Assembly (NCBI GenBank): GCA_031256115.1
Contig: JAIRRF010000067.1
Coordinates: 1 to 6,689, forward strand
Reading direction: 5' to 3'
Length of the DNA stretch: 6,689 bases
Source: Treponema sp.
GTDB taxonomy: Bacteria; Spirochaetota; Spirochaetia; Treponematales; Breznakiellaceae
Shown: piece after piece, positions 1-6,433 of the stretch
Position numbering within the stretch: the stretch's first letter is position 1
Layout of the letters: each line of letters begins with the position of its first letter
Notes under the pieces: model-generated
Databases searched by the model: none
Told to the model about the DNA's origin: nothing
The model's input: the letters and a program-made list of their open reading frames with translations, nothing else
Translations under genes and position numbers: made by a program

Positions 1-356
1 TCTTTGGGGACGAAGCGTCAAAATGGTTAAAACGTTATTTGAATGAAATTCGTCCCCTGTTGGCCGGCCACCGGTTTCCAAGGGCTCTTTTTTTGGGGCG
101 CAGCGGGAAACGGCTTTCCCGAAAGGGAATCTGGAAAAATTACTCCCTTCTGGCAATAATTACCGGAACCGGTTCCAAACTTCATACTCTGCGGCATAGT
201 TTTGCCACCGAACTATTGGCGGGAGGCGCGGATTTACGGCAGGTTCAGGAGTTATTGGGCCATGCTGATCTTACTACTACCCAGATCTACACCCATGTGG
301 ACGTTTCCCTTCTAAGGGAAAATCACCGTCAATATTTGCCAGTATTGGGGGTTTAA
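1..356 (+). CDS. xerD: Tyrosine site-specific recombinase, XerD-like, C-terminal part (5' truncated by window edge)
   Basis: Xer recombinases cut and rejoin DNA at dif sites to resolve chromosome dimers, working as a XerC/XerD heterotetramer. Only the end of the catalytic domain is present. The frame is open from base 3 to the TAA at 354-356, so the true start lies upstream. The TTG at 39 is an internal leucine, since homologous residues ([13 protein letters not shown]) precede it. Visible active-site parts are the HTLRHSFAT box (catalytic His at 183-185, Arg at 192-194), the LLGH histidine at 261-263, and the nucleophilic Tyr in IYTHV at 288-290. The first catalytic Arg and the Lys lie outside the window. 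The stop directly abuts the ATG of the next gene. XerD is favoured over XerC because a codV-type XerC lies downstream in the position conserved for that gene, but the fragment alone cannot settle this. An integrase of another kind is possible. Confidence 0.85.
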   Translation, partial: FGDEASKWLKRYLNEIRPLLAGHRFPRALFLGRSGKRLSRKGIWKNYSLLAIITGTGSKLHTLRHSFATELLAGGADLRQVQELLGHADLTTTQIYTHVDVSLLRENHRQYLPVLGV

Positions 357-1097
357 ATGGCAAAAAAAGAATTACCAAAAGTAATTATAGTTTTTATAAT
401 CCTCACGGCAGCCATTATAGGAATCTATGCGGCAAAAAAAATTATCAACCGGAATTCTTTGGCGGCTCAAATTGCCGCTTTAAGCCCCAGGGGTACTCCT
501 CCCCAAACTATTGAGGATCTGCGCCGGGCCATTTCTTTATATGAAAAAAAATTGGAAGAACATATTAAGGATACCGTTAAAACAGGAGTATACTGGAAGA
601 TCCTGGGTTCCCGCCTGATGGACGGACGGCAGCCTCAATACGGAGAAGCCTTAAAAGCCCTGGAAAATGCCGTCCGGTATTATCCGGATGACGAGTCTAT
701 TCATTATCTTATTGGCGTGTCCGCAGGAAATCTTGCCCGCTCGGAATACTTTTCTCCCAGGGAACAAGAAGAGCATTACCGCCTTGCCGAAGCGGCATAT
801 CTTCGGGCCCTGGATTTATACGACCGTTACGCCAAAGCCCTTTACGGTTTGGGGGTGCTTTATATATATGCCCTTAATCGTCCGGAAGAAGCAATTCCCC
901 ATATGGAACTTTATCTGGATATTAATACCCGTGATACGGACGGGATGTTTGTTCTTGCTGCCGCCCGGTATATGACAGAAGATTTTGAAGGGGCGGTAAA
1001 TATCTACGACAGGATCATCAGTTTGACAAAAAACAAGGATGTCAAAATGCAGGCGGAATTAAACAGACAGCAGGTAATGGATGAGTGGTATCGATAG
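357..1097 (+). CDS. Membrane-anchored tetratricopeptide-repeat protein of unknown function
   Basis: The product is 246 residues. Residues 9-25 form a strongly hydrophobic segment (VIIVFIILTAAIIGIYA) preceded by lysines and followed by KK. This suggests an uncleaved N-terminal anchor with the rest outside the cytoplasmic membrane. From about residue 75 onward there are TPR-like helical pairs: roughly 77-110 (ending EALKALENAVRYYPDD), 140-190 (AEAAYLRALDLYDRYAKALY, then EEAIPHMELYLDI) and 192-225 (AAARYMTEDFEGAVNIYDRI). A spacer with little TPR character covers about 122-138. TPR arrays bind partner proteins, and no enzymatic motif is visible. The ATG at 357 directly follows the stop of the recombinase gene. 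A G-run at 347-351 can serve as ribosome binding site. The 3' end overlaps dprA by 17 bases, implying cotranscription and translational coupling. I do not recognise a named family. Its position beside recombination genes says little about its job. Confidence 0.8.
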   Translation: MAKKELPKVIIVFIILTAAIIGIYAAKKIINRNSLAAQIAALSPRGTPPQTIEDLRRAISLYEKKLEEHIKDTVKTGVYWKILGSRLMDGRQPQYGEALKALENAVRYYPDDESIHYLIGVSAGNLARSEYFSPREQEEHYRLAEAAYLRALDLYDRYAKALYGLGVLYIYALNRPEEAIPHMELYLDINTRDTDGMFVLAAARYMTEDFEGAVNIYDRIISLTKNKDVKMQAELNRQQVMDEWYR

Positions 1098-1890
1098 GGA
1101 AAAGCAATTGGGAATTTACAGGGTAGAAAAGGATTCCCCCCTTTATCCGCCGCTGCTCAGGGAGATTTTTGATCCTCCCGCATTTCTTTATTGCCGGGGC
1201 CGTTTACCGGATCCGGAAAAAGCTGCCGTGGCCCTGGTTGGTACCAGGCATCCCAGCGCCGCCGCTTCCATGCAGGCCATCGCTTTGGGCAGGGAATTTG
1301 CCCGGGCGGGTATAACGGTAATATCCGGTCTTGCCCTGGGAATCGATTCATTGGCCCATCGGGGCTGTTTGGAAGGCAGGGGCTGCACTGCGGCGGTGCT
1401 GGGTTCTTCGGTAGACGAGATATATCCTGCTGTAAACCGGGATCTGGCCCGGCGAATACTAAAAACAGGGGGATCCCTTTTAAGCGAATATGAGCTTGGC
1501 ACCACCCCAAGGAAATGGTATTTCCCTCAGCGAAACAGGATTATCTCCGGTATGGCCAGGGCTACGGTAATTATTGAAGCTCCGGCCGCTTCAGGCGCTC
1601 TCCACACCGGCCGTTTTGCCCTGGAACAGGGAAGGGATCTTTATGTTGCCTCCTCCGGCATTTCTTCTCCCCTTGGGGCAGGATCCAGACGGCTGGCAGA
1701 CGAAGGATGCCCTGTAATTTCCCATGCTGCGGATGTATTTGCCGACTGGGGGCTGGATCCGGCGGAACTGCCGGATTGGGAGGAAGAAAGCAGGCGAAAC
1801 GGCGGAAGTTTATGCCGTGACGTTTCGGATAATCCGGGAAAAAGCGGCGCTTTGCTTGCCGCTTCCCTGAAACGGGAACTGGATCTTTAG
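1081..1890 (+). CDS. dprA: DNA-processing protein DprA (Smf)
   Basis: DprA binds incoming or exposed single-stranded DNA and loads RecA, protecting the strand during natural transformation. It is also widespread in bacteria not known to be competent. The Rossmann-like core is clear: GTR (residues 54-56), SGLALGID (82-89) with the following AHRG, DEIYP (112-116), a GGSLLSEY segment (130-137), FPQRNRIISG (148-157), and the SGALHT loop (171-176) before ALEQGRD. At 269 residues it is short for the family. I see no N-terminal SAM-like domain and no C-terminal winged-helix domain. Two usual motifs are altered: a GTGID-type loop reads GSSVD (108-112), and the AVPG-type segment reads VASSG (189-193). 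The ATG at 1081 is the first start after an in-frame TAA at 1075, and AGCAGG at 1069-1074 is a well-spaced ribosome binding site. It overlaps the TPR gene by 17 bases and ends 10 bases before the preferred topA start. Confidence 0.93.
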   Translation: MSGIDREKQLGIYRVEKDSPLYPPLLREIFDPPAFLYCRGRLPDPEKAAVALVGTRHPSAAASMQAIALGREFARAGITVISGLALGIDSLAHRGCLEGRGCTAAVLGSSVDEIYPAVNRDLARRILKTGGSLLSEYELGTTPRKWYFPQRNRIISGMARATVIIEAPAASGALHTGRFALEQGRDLYVASSGISSPLGAGSRRLADEGCPVISHAADVFADWGLDPAELPDWEEESRRNGGSLCRDVSDNPGKSGALLAASLKRELDL

Positions 1891-1893
1891 GGG
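1889..1893 (+). promoter_or_regulatory. Ribosome binding site deciding the topA start
   Basis: AGGGG overlaps the dprA stop codon. It lies 7 bases before the ATG at 1901 but only 1 base before the in-frame ATG at 1895. The spacing favours 1901 as the topA start. Confidence 0.6.
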
Positions 1894-1900
1894 TATGGTA

Positions 1901-4009
1901 ATGAAAGCAAAATCTGCGGGCAAACAGATTCTGGTTATTGTAGAATCACCCGCCAAAGCAAAAACGATTGAAAAATATTTGGGCCCCTCATATACCGTAA
2001 AGGCATCTATGGGGCATTTAATTGATCTTCCCAAATCCCGGACAGCGGTAGATGTGGAACATGATTTTGAACCGGAGTACATCACTGTCCGGGGAAGGGC
2101 AAAACTTCTGAAAGAACTCCAGGGAGATGCAAAAAAATCGGAAAAGGTACTGCTGGCCAGTGATAATGACCGGGAAGGGGAAGCCATTGCCTGGCATCTT
2201 AGAAACGCTATCATTGCAAAAACGGAAAAGGTTCCCGTTAAGCGGATTAGTTTTAACGAAATTACCCCGCAGGCAATCAAGGATGCTGTTGACAATCCCT
2301 CCGTCATTGACGAATCCAAAGTGAATGCCCAAAAAGCCCGGCGGGTTTTGGATCGCCTGGTGGGCTACAATCTTTCTCCCTTGCTCTGGAAAAAGGTAAA
2401 GAACGGCCTTTCCGCCGGGCGGGTTCAATCGGTGGCCCTAAGACTTATTTGTGAACGGGAAAAAGAAGTGGAATCCTTTATCCCCGAAGAATACTGGACC
2501 TTGGAAGCGGATTTTATGAATGCCCGGCAGGGGACATTTACCGCACAGCTTGCATTATGGCAGGGAAAAAAGCCGGAACTTAAAAATGAAAACGAAGTCC
2601 GCAGTTTAATCGATGAACTAAAAAATTCGGTTTTTAGGGTGGCAGAAATCCGGGAAACAGAGAAAACCCTCCGTCCAAAGCCGCCATTTACTACATCTCA
2701 GCTTCAGCAGGCAGCGGCAAACAGGCTGGGCTTTACCAGCAGAAAAACCATGCAGATTGCTCAGCAGTTGTACGAAGGGGTAAATATCGGTTCCGGCCGG
2801 ATCGGGCTTATTACCTATATGCGTACCGATTCGGTGCGGATTTCCCGGCTTGCTCTGGACGAAGTGCGGGACTGGATTGGCAGGAACTATCCAAAGGATC
2901 TTCCCCCGGAGGCAATAGTGTATTCGACAGATAATAAAGCTCAGGATGCCCATGAAGCAATCAGGCCTACCTATATCAATTATACCCCGGATTCGATTAA
3001 GGATTCCCTTACCAGGGATCAATTCCGGCTTTATTCCATTATCTGGGAACGTTTTACAGCCTGCCAGATGAAAAATGCCAAAACAAAAACAATAAGCATC
3101 GACATTTCCATTGAAAATGATAAAGGAGTATTCCGTATCTCCGGAACAAAGATCATTGAAAAAGGTTTTTATAAGGTAATGAAACTTCTTGCTTCCAAAG
3201 AAGAAAAAGGCGATTCTTTACCGTCCTTAAAAAAAGGAGATGAACTGGAGGCTGAAAAATTTTATCCTGAGCAGCATTTTACCCAGGGGCCGCCCCGGTA
3301 TACGGATGCTTCCATTGTTAAGATCCTGGAGGAAAAGGGTATTGGAAGACCGTCAACCTACGCCCCCATCATTTCTGTTCTTTTGGACCGTTATTATGTA
3401 ACCAGATCAAATAAACAGCTGGTACCTACCTTGTTGGGACGGATGATCAGCGACATCCTGACCGAATACTTTCCCCATGTGGTGAATTCCGCTTTTACCG
3501 CTTCTATGGAATTAAAGCTTGACCAGGTAGAAGAAAACCTTATCCGTTGGCCGGACATGATAAGAGAATTCTGGCATCCCTTTAAGGAGCAAGTGGATGA
3601 AATTGGAAAAACTCTGGAATCCTATCGGGGATTGCTGGATGAAAAAACCGATTACACTTGCGAAAAATGCGGTAAACCTCTGATAAAAAAACTTGGGCGT
3701 TTTGGATTTTTTCTGGCCTGTTCGGGTTTTCCGGATTGTAAAACAACCCGCTCTGTTCCCCTGGCGGTGTGTCCGAAATGCGGAGGAGATGTTGTAGCCC
3801 GTAAAACCAAAGGAAGAGGCAAAGAATTTTACGGCTGCACCAATTATCCGGATTGCGATTTTCTTTCTCATTACAAACCCATTTCCATGGATTGTCCGAA
3901 ATGCGGACAATTTTTGGTGGAAAAGTATGACAAACGGAACGGCAGCCACAAGACTTGCATTAACCCGGATTGCGATTACCTTCACAGTGCGGAGGAAGAA
4001 GAAAAGTGA
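1901..4009 (+). CDS. topA: DNA topoisomerase I (type IA)
   Basis: Relaxes negative supercoils by cutting one strand through a 5'-phosphotyrosine link and passing the other strand, in the nucleoid. The product is 702 residues from the ATG at 1901 (two more from 1895). Numbering from 1901, the Toprim domain starts near residue 10 with VESPAKAKTIEKYLG (Glu15). It holds the metal-binding DNDRE box (Asp88, Asp90, Glu92). The active-site Tyr306 lies in GLITYMRTDS with Arg308 two residues on, and IGRPSTYAPII (about 481-491) is the usual family block. The C-terminus carries three four-cysteine zinc ribbons: Cys587/590/607/613, 624/627/646/652 and 665/668/686/691. These bind single-stranded DNA in characterised relatives. 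All key residues are present and the frame is intact. It is shorter than E. coli TopA, which has further C-terminal ribbon-like domains. The TGA stop overlaps the GTG start of xerC by four bases. The dprA-topA-xerC order is widely conserved. Confidence 0.98.
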   Translation: MKAKSAGKQILVIVESPAKAKTIEKYLGPSYTVKASMGHLIDLPKSRTAVDVEHDFEPEYITVRGRAKLLKELQGDAKKSEKVLLASDNDREGEAIAWHLRNAIIAKTEKVPVKRISFNEITPQAIKDAVDNPSVIDESKVNAQKARRVLDRLVGYNLSPLLWKKVKNGLSAGRVQSVALRLICEREKEVESFIPEEYWTLEADFMNARQGTFTAQLALWQGKKPELKNENEVRSLIDELKNSVFRVAEIRETEKTLRPKPPFTTSQLQQAAANRLGFTSRKTMQIAQQLYEGVNIGSGRIGLITYMRTDSVRISRLALDEVRDWIGRNYPKDLPPEAIVYSTDNKAQDAHEAIRPTYINYTPDSIKDSLTRDQFRLYSIIWERFTACQMKNAKTKTISIDISIENDKGVFRISGTKIIEKGFYKVMKLLASKEEKGDSLPSLKKGDELEAEKFYPEQHFTQGPPRYTDASIVKILEEKGIGRPSTYAPIISVLLDRYYVTRSNKQLVPTLLGRMISDILTEYFPHVVNSAFTASMELKLDQVEENLIRWPDMIREFWHPFKEQVDEIGKTLESYRGLLDEKTDYTCEKCGKPLIKKLGRFGFFLACSGFPDCKTTRSVPLAVCPKCGGDVVARKTKGRGKEFYGCTNYPDCDFLSHYKPISMDCPKCGQFLVEKYDKRNGSHKTCINPDCDYLHSAEEEEK
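3770..3907 (+). repeat. Repeated zinc-ribbon coding units inside topA
   Basis: A 15-base string encoding the CPKCG knuckle (TGTCCGAAATGCGGA) occurs at 3770-3784 and again at 3893-3907, 123 bases (41 codons) apart. A second 13-base string (CCGGATTGCGATT), covering the last cysteine, occurs at 3848-3860 and 3965-3977, 117 bases apart. Both pairs are in register with the second and third zinc ribbons. This suggests the ribbons arose by internal duplication, or that codon choice for the same motif has converged. It is a coding repeat, not a mobile element. Confidence 0.6.
3991..3995 (+). promoter_or_regulatory. Ribosome binding site deciding the xerC start
   Basis: GGAGG inside the end of topA, 10 bases before the GTG at 4006. 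It supports GTG 4006 over the upstream in-frame TTG at 3970, which lies in the topA zinc-ribbon coding sequence. Confidence 0.6.
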
Positions 4010-4995
4010 CTCCGATTGAACTGTACCTCCGGTATCTCCGGGTTGTCCGGGGAATGTCGGCCCGTACTTTAAACGCCTACGGTAAAGACCTTGAACGTTA
4101 TACAGCATATTGCGCTAACCGGGATCTTTTGCCCGAAACGGCGGATTCCGGAGCTGTACAGCATTTTATTGCGGATCTTGGCGCCGAGGGGATTTCTTCG
4201 GTAAGCGTAAACCGGGCTCTTTCTTCTCTTCGGGGTTTTTACCGGTGGTTGATGCGTGAAGGAAAACGAAAGGACGATCCTTCTTCTGTTTTACGGAACT
4301 TGAAAACAAAACGGGTTCTGCCGTCTTTTCTTTGGGAACAGGAAATGGCAACTTTTGCGCAGCTTCCGGATAAAGAAGGGATCCTTTGGCCCATCCGGGA
4401 CAAGGCATTAATCCTTGCCATGTATTCAGCGGGCCTTCGGATTTCGGAACTTTCCCTGCTTTCAATTAACACATTGGAAAAAAACTGCCTTTCCGCCCGG
4501 GTAAGAGGCAAAGGGGACAAGGAACGTTTTATATTTTTTTCCGAAGAAGCGGGACGCTCCCTGCGGGAATATCTTCCTGCCCGTTCAGCCCGGATAAAAG
4601 CTGAAAAAACTACGGACCGGATATTTATCAACCGCCGGGGAGGGCCCTTGTCCGTGACCGGAATCAGGTGGATTATTAGCCAATACGGAGACCGGTCGGG
4701 ATTGGGAAAACATATTCATCCCCATGCCCTGCGGCATAGCTTTGCCACACATCTGGTTAATTCGGGCTGCGATATCCGGATGGTACAGGAACTCTTGGGA
4801 CACTCAAGTATATCCAGCACCCAACGCTATACTCACCTGGACATGGAACGTCTTAAGCAGGCATATATGAAAGCCCACCCTCATGCACACGCCGCTTTTA
4901 GCGGCGATCTAAAATCAATTTCCTTGCGCTCGTGGCCCGAAGGGACGCATGCGCCCGCTGCTTCCTGTGAGCATGAAAAAACGGAGAATGTTTAA
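4006..4995 (+). CDS. xerC: Tyrosine recombinase XerC (CodV-like)
   Basis: Partner of XerD in resolving chromosome dimers at dif. Starting at GTG 4006, whose GTGA overlaps the topA stop, the product is 329 residues. The N-terminal SAM-like core-binding domain covers about residues 2-90 (for example [16 protein letters not shown]). The catalytic domain follows with the full set: Arg145 (AGLRISEL), Lys169 (RGKGDKER), His240 and Arg243 (HALRHSFAT), His266 (LLGH) and Tyr275 (RYTHLD). Spacing between these residues is as in E. coli XerD, so it should be active. The XerC label comes from the conserved topA-xerC-hslVU order, because sequence alone separates XerC from XerD poorly. The odd part is the end. 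Xer proteins usually stop soon after the AHP motif (here AHPHAHA), but about 32 further residues follow with no recognisable domain, and a perfect palindrome lies in their coding DNA. The TAA stop overlaps the hslV start by one base. Confidence 0.94.
   Translation: MTPIELYLRYLRVVRGMSARTLNAYGKDLERYTAYCANRDLLPETADSGAVQHFIADLGAEGISSVSVNRALSSLRGFYRWLMREGKRKDDPSSVLRNLKTKRVLPSFLWEQEMATFAQLPDKEGILWPIRDKALILAMYSAGLRISELSLLSINTLEKNCLSARVRGKGDKERFIFFSEEAGRSLREYLPARSARIKAEKTTDRIFINRRGGPLSVTGIRWIISQYGDRSGLGKHIHPHALRHSFATHLVNSGCDIRMVQELLGHSSISSTQRYTHLDMERLKQAYMKAHPHAHAAFSGDLKSISLRSWPEGTHAPAASCEHEKTENV
4890..4906. repeat. 17-base perfect palindrome near the xerC 3' end
   Basis: CGCCGCT, a TTT loop, then AGCGGCG: a 7-bp GC-rich stem about 90 bases before the hslV start. 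No T-run follows on the + strand, so it is not a standard intrinsic terminator. It could be an mRNA hairpin, for example a processing or stability element between xerC and hslVU, or chance in GC-rich coding DNA. It begins where the conserved part of XerC ends. Confidence 0.45.
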
Positions 4996-5543
4996 TGAAT
5001 AATGAAGTAAGGATTCGGTCCACTACCGTTCTTGCGGTAAGAAGGGACGGGGAAGTAGCCATGGCCGGAGACGGCCAGGTAACACTGGGAGATACGGTTG
5101 TAAAAAACAATGCCCGCAAAGTCCGGAGGCTGCTGGACGGCAGGGTTCTTTGCGGTTTTGCCGGAGCCACCGCCGATGCCTTTACCCTCTTTGATCGCTT
5201 TGAAGGCAAACTTAAAGAATATTCGGGAGACCTGGCCCGATCGGCGGTGGAACTGGCCAAGGACTGGCGGACGGATCGAACTTTGCGGCGTCTGGAAGCA
5301 ATGCTCCTTACCGCGGATTTAAACAAAACTCTGCTGGTTTCCGGTACAGGAGATGTAATAGAGCCCGCCGAGGATGTTCTGGCCATTGGTTCCGGCGGAA
5401 ATTATGCTCTGTCAGCGGCTTTGGCTTTTTTAAAAGGCAGCTCCCTTTCTGCGGCGGAAATTGCGAAGCAGAGCCTTGAGATTGCAGGAAATATCTGCAT
5501 TTATACCAATAGTCAAATTACGGTGGAGGAATTAAAACCATAA
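4995..5543 (+). CDS. hslV: ATP-dependent protease peptidase subunit HslV (ClpQ)
   Basis: Cytoplasmic N-terminal-nucleophile peptidase. It forms a double hexamer capped by HslU, which unfolds and feeds substrates. The product is 182 residues, a normal length. Homology places the catalytic threonine at Thr10, first of the TT in RSTTVLAV, followed by [10 protein letters not shown] (23-32) and [16 protein letters not shown], which is typical Hsl[19 protein letters not shown] and the C-terminal [14 protein letters not shown] are also diagnostic. If Thr10 is the nucleophile, nine residues (MNNEVRIRS) must be removed. E. coli HslV loses only its Met, while Bacillus ClpQ has a comparable N-terminal extension. 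The ATG at 4995 overlaps the xerC stop (TAATG), with GGAG at 4983-4986 as ribosome binding site. The stop TAA at 5541-5543 overlaps the hslU ATG by one base. The gene is intact. HslV needs HslU for activity, so the broken hslU downstream would leave it nearly inactive. Confidence 0.97.
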   Translation: MNNEVRIRSTTVLAVRRDGEVAMAGDGQVTLGDTVVKNNARKVRRLLDGRVLCGFAGATADAFTLFDRFEGKLKEYSGDLARSAVELAKDWRTDRTLRRLEAMLLTADLNKTLLVSGTGDVIEPAEDVLAIGSGGNYALSAALAFLKGSSLSAAEIAKQSLEIAGNICIYTNSQITVEELKP

Positions 5544-6433
5544 TGGAAAAAAACCTTGACAGGCTTAGCCCCCGGGAAATTGTGTTGGAACTGGACAAAT
5601 ACATTATTGGTCAGAAAAAAGCAAAACGGGCAGTGGCGGTAGCTTTGCGTAATCGGATCCGGCGGATCAAACTGGACCCGGAAACACGGGAGGATATTGC
5701 CCCAAAAAATATTCTTATGATCGGCCCCACCGGAGTGGGTAAAACGGAAATTGCCCGCCGCCTGGCTAAATTATCAAACTCGCCCTTTGTTAAGGTTGAG
5801 GCTACCAAATATACGGAAGTAGGGTATGTAGGCCGGGATGTGGAATCCATGATCAAGGATCTTATGGCTGCGGGTATTCAAATGGTAAAACAGGAGATGC
5901 AGCAGTCCGTAACCGTAGAAGCGGAAAAACGAGCCGAAGAAGCCCTATTGGATCTTTTGGTACCCAGGCCACGGACAAAAAATAAAGATCAAAAAAATCC
6001 TCCTTCGGGTCCGGTGATCCGTCCCATGGGAACTTTTTCTTTCAATAACGACAGTGGGCCGGGAATCATGGGAACCGCCATTCAGGTGGGTATACCCATT
6101 CAACAAATTCCGGGACAACAGATAAAAAAACAGAACGAAGAAGAACAGGAAGAACTGCCGGAAGAACCGGACGATCAATCAGACCCCGTTATGCATGATG
6201 CAGGGAACGGTGAAAAGAAATACGATCATACCCGGGAAAAATTCCGTGCCTGGCTCCGGGAAGGAAAACTGGAGGAGGGTACCGTAGAAGTAACCGTAAG
6301 CCAGAGCCCTCAAATGCCTGCTTTTGACATGATGGGCGGCAGTTTTGAAATTCTGGAAAACCTCTCCGGAATTGCGGGCATCTTCGGAGGACCCGAAAAG
6401 AAAAAACTTGTCAGTGTCAAACGAGCCAGGTAA
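5543..6433 (+). CDS. hslU: Truncated HslU N-terminal product as literally encoded
   Basis: This is the open reading frame obtained if the first TAA terminates: 296 residues. It contains the N-terminal AAA+ part with Walker A, the pore loop and the whole enlarged I-domain, and ends just before the helix leading to Walker B. It lacks the Walker B acidic pair, sensor residues and the C-terminal HslV-docking segment, so I infer it is non-functional. It is listed separately because automatic annotation would likely call it as a gene. The remaining frame (6449 to the window end) has no ATG, GTG or TTG before a GTG at 6620, which is already downstream of Walker B. Reinitiation therefore could not supply the missing motif. 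Confidence 0.6.
   Translation: MEKNLDRLSPREIVLELDKYIIGQKKAKRAVAVALRNRIRRIKLDPETREDIAPKNILMIGPTGVGKTEIARRLAKLSNSPFVKVEATKYTEVGYVGRDVESMIKDLMAAGIQMVKQEMQQSVTVEAEKRAEEALLDLLVPRPRTKNKDQKNPPSGPVIRPMGTFSFNNDSGPGIMGTAIQVGIPIQQIPGQQIKKQNEEEQEELPEEPDDQSDPVMHDAGNGEKKYDHTREKFRAWLREGKLEEGTVEVTVSQSPQMPAFDMMGGSFEILENLSGIAGIFGGPEKKKLVSVKRAR

Noticed and set aside
667..975. Open frame of 102 codons on the + strand inside the TPR gene
   Set aside because: It is an alternative frame of the TPR coding region, with no recognisable family and no clear ribosome binding site.
1810..2319. Long minus-strand open frames (1810-2319, 3512-4108, 4898-5386 and others)
   Set aside because: They lie opposite well-supported genes, show no recognisable protein motifs and are shadow frames.
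3970..4005. Upstream TTG start for xerC at 3970
   Set aside because: It lies inside the last topA zinc ribbon and would add 12 residues unlike Xer proteins. GTG 4006 overlaps the topA stop and has GGAGG at suitable spacing.
189..4748. Near-identical 20-base strings at 189-208 and 4729-4748 as a DNA repeat
   Set aside because: Both encode the conserved LRHSFAT box of Xer recombinases, and the match (19 of 20) is explained by homologous protein and shared codon use.
4907..4994. Heat-shock promoter or CIRCE operator ahead of hslVU
   Set aside because: I found no CIRCE inverted repeat (TTAGCACTC/GAGTGCTAA) and no convincing -35/-10 pair. Translational coupling to xerC suffices to explain expression.
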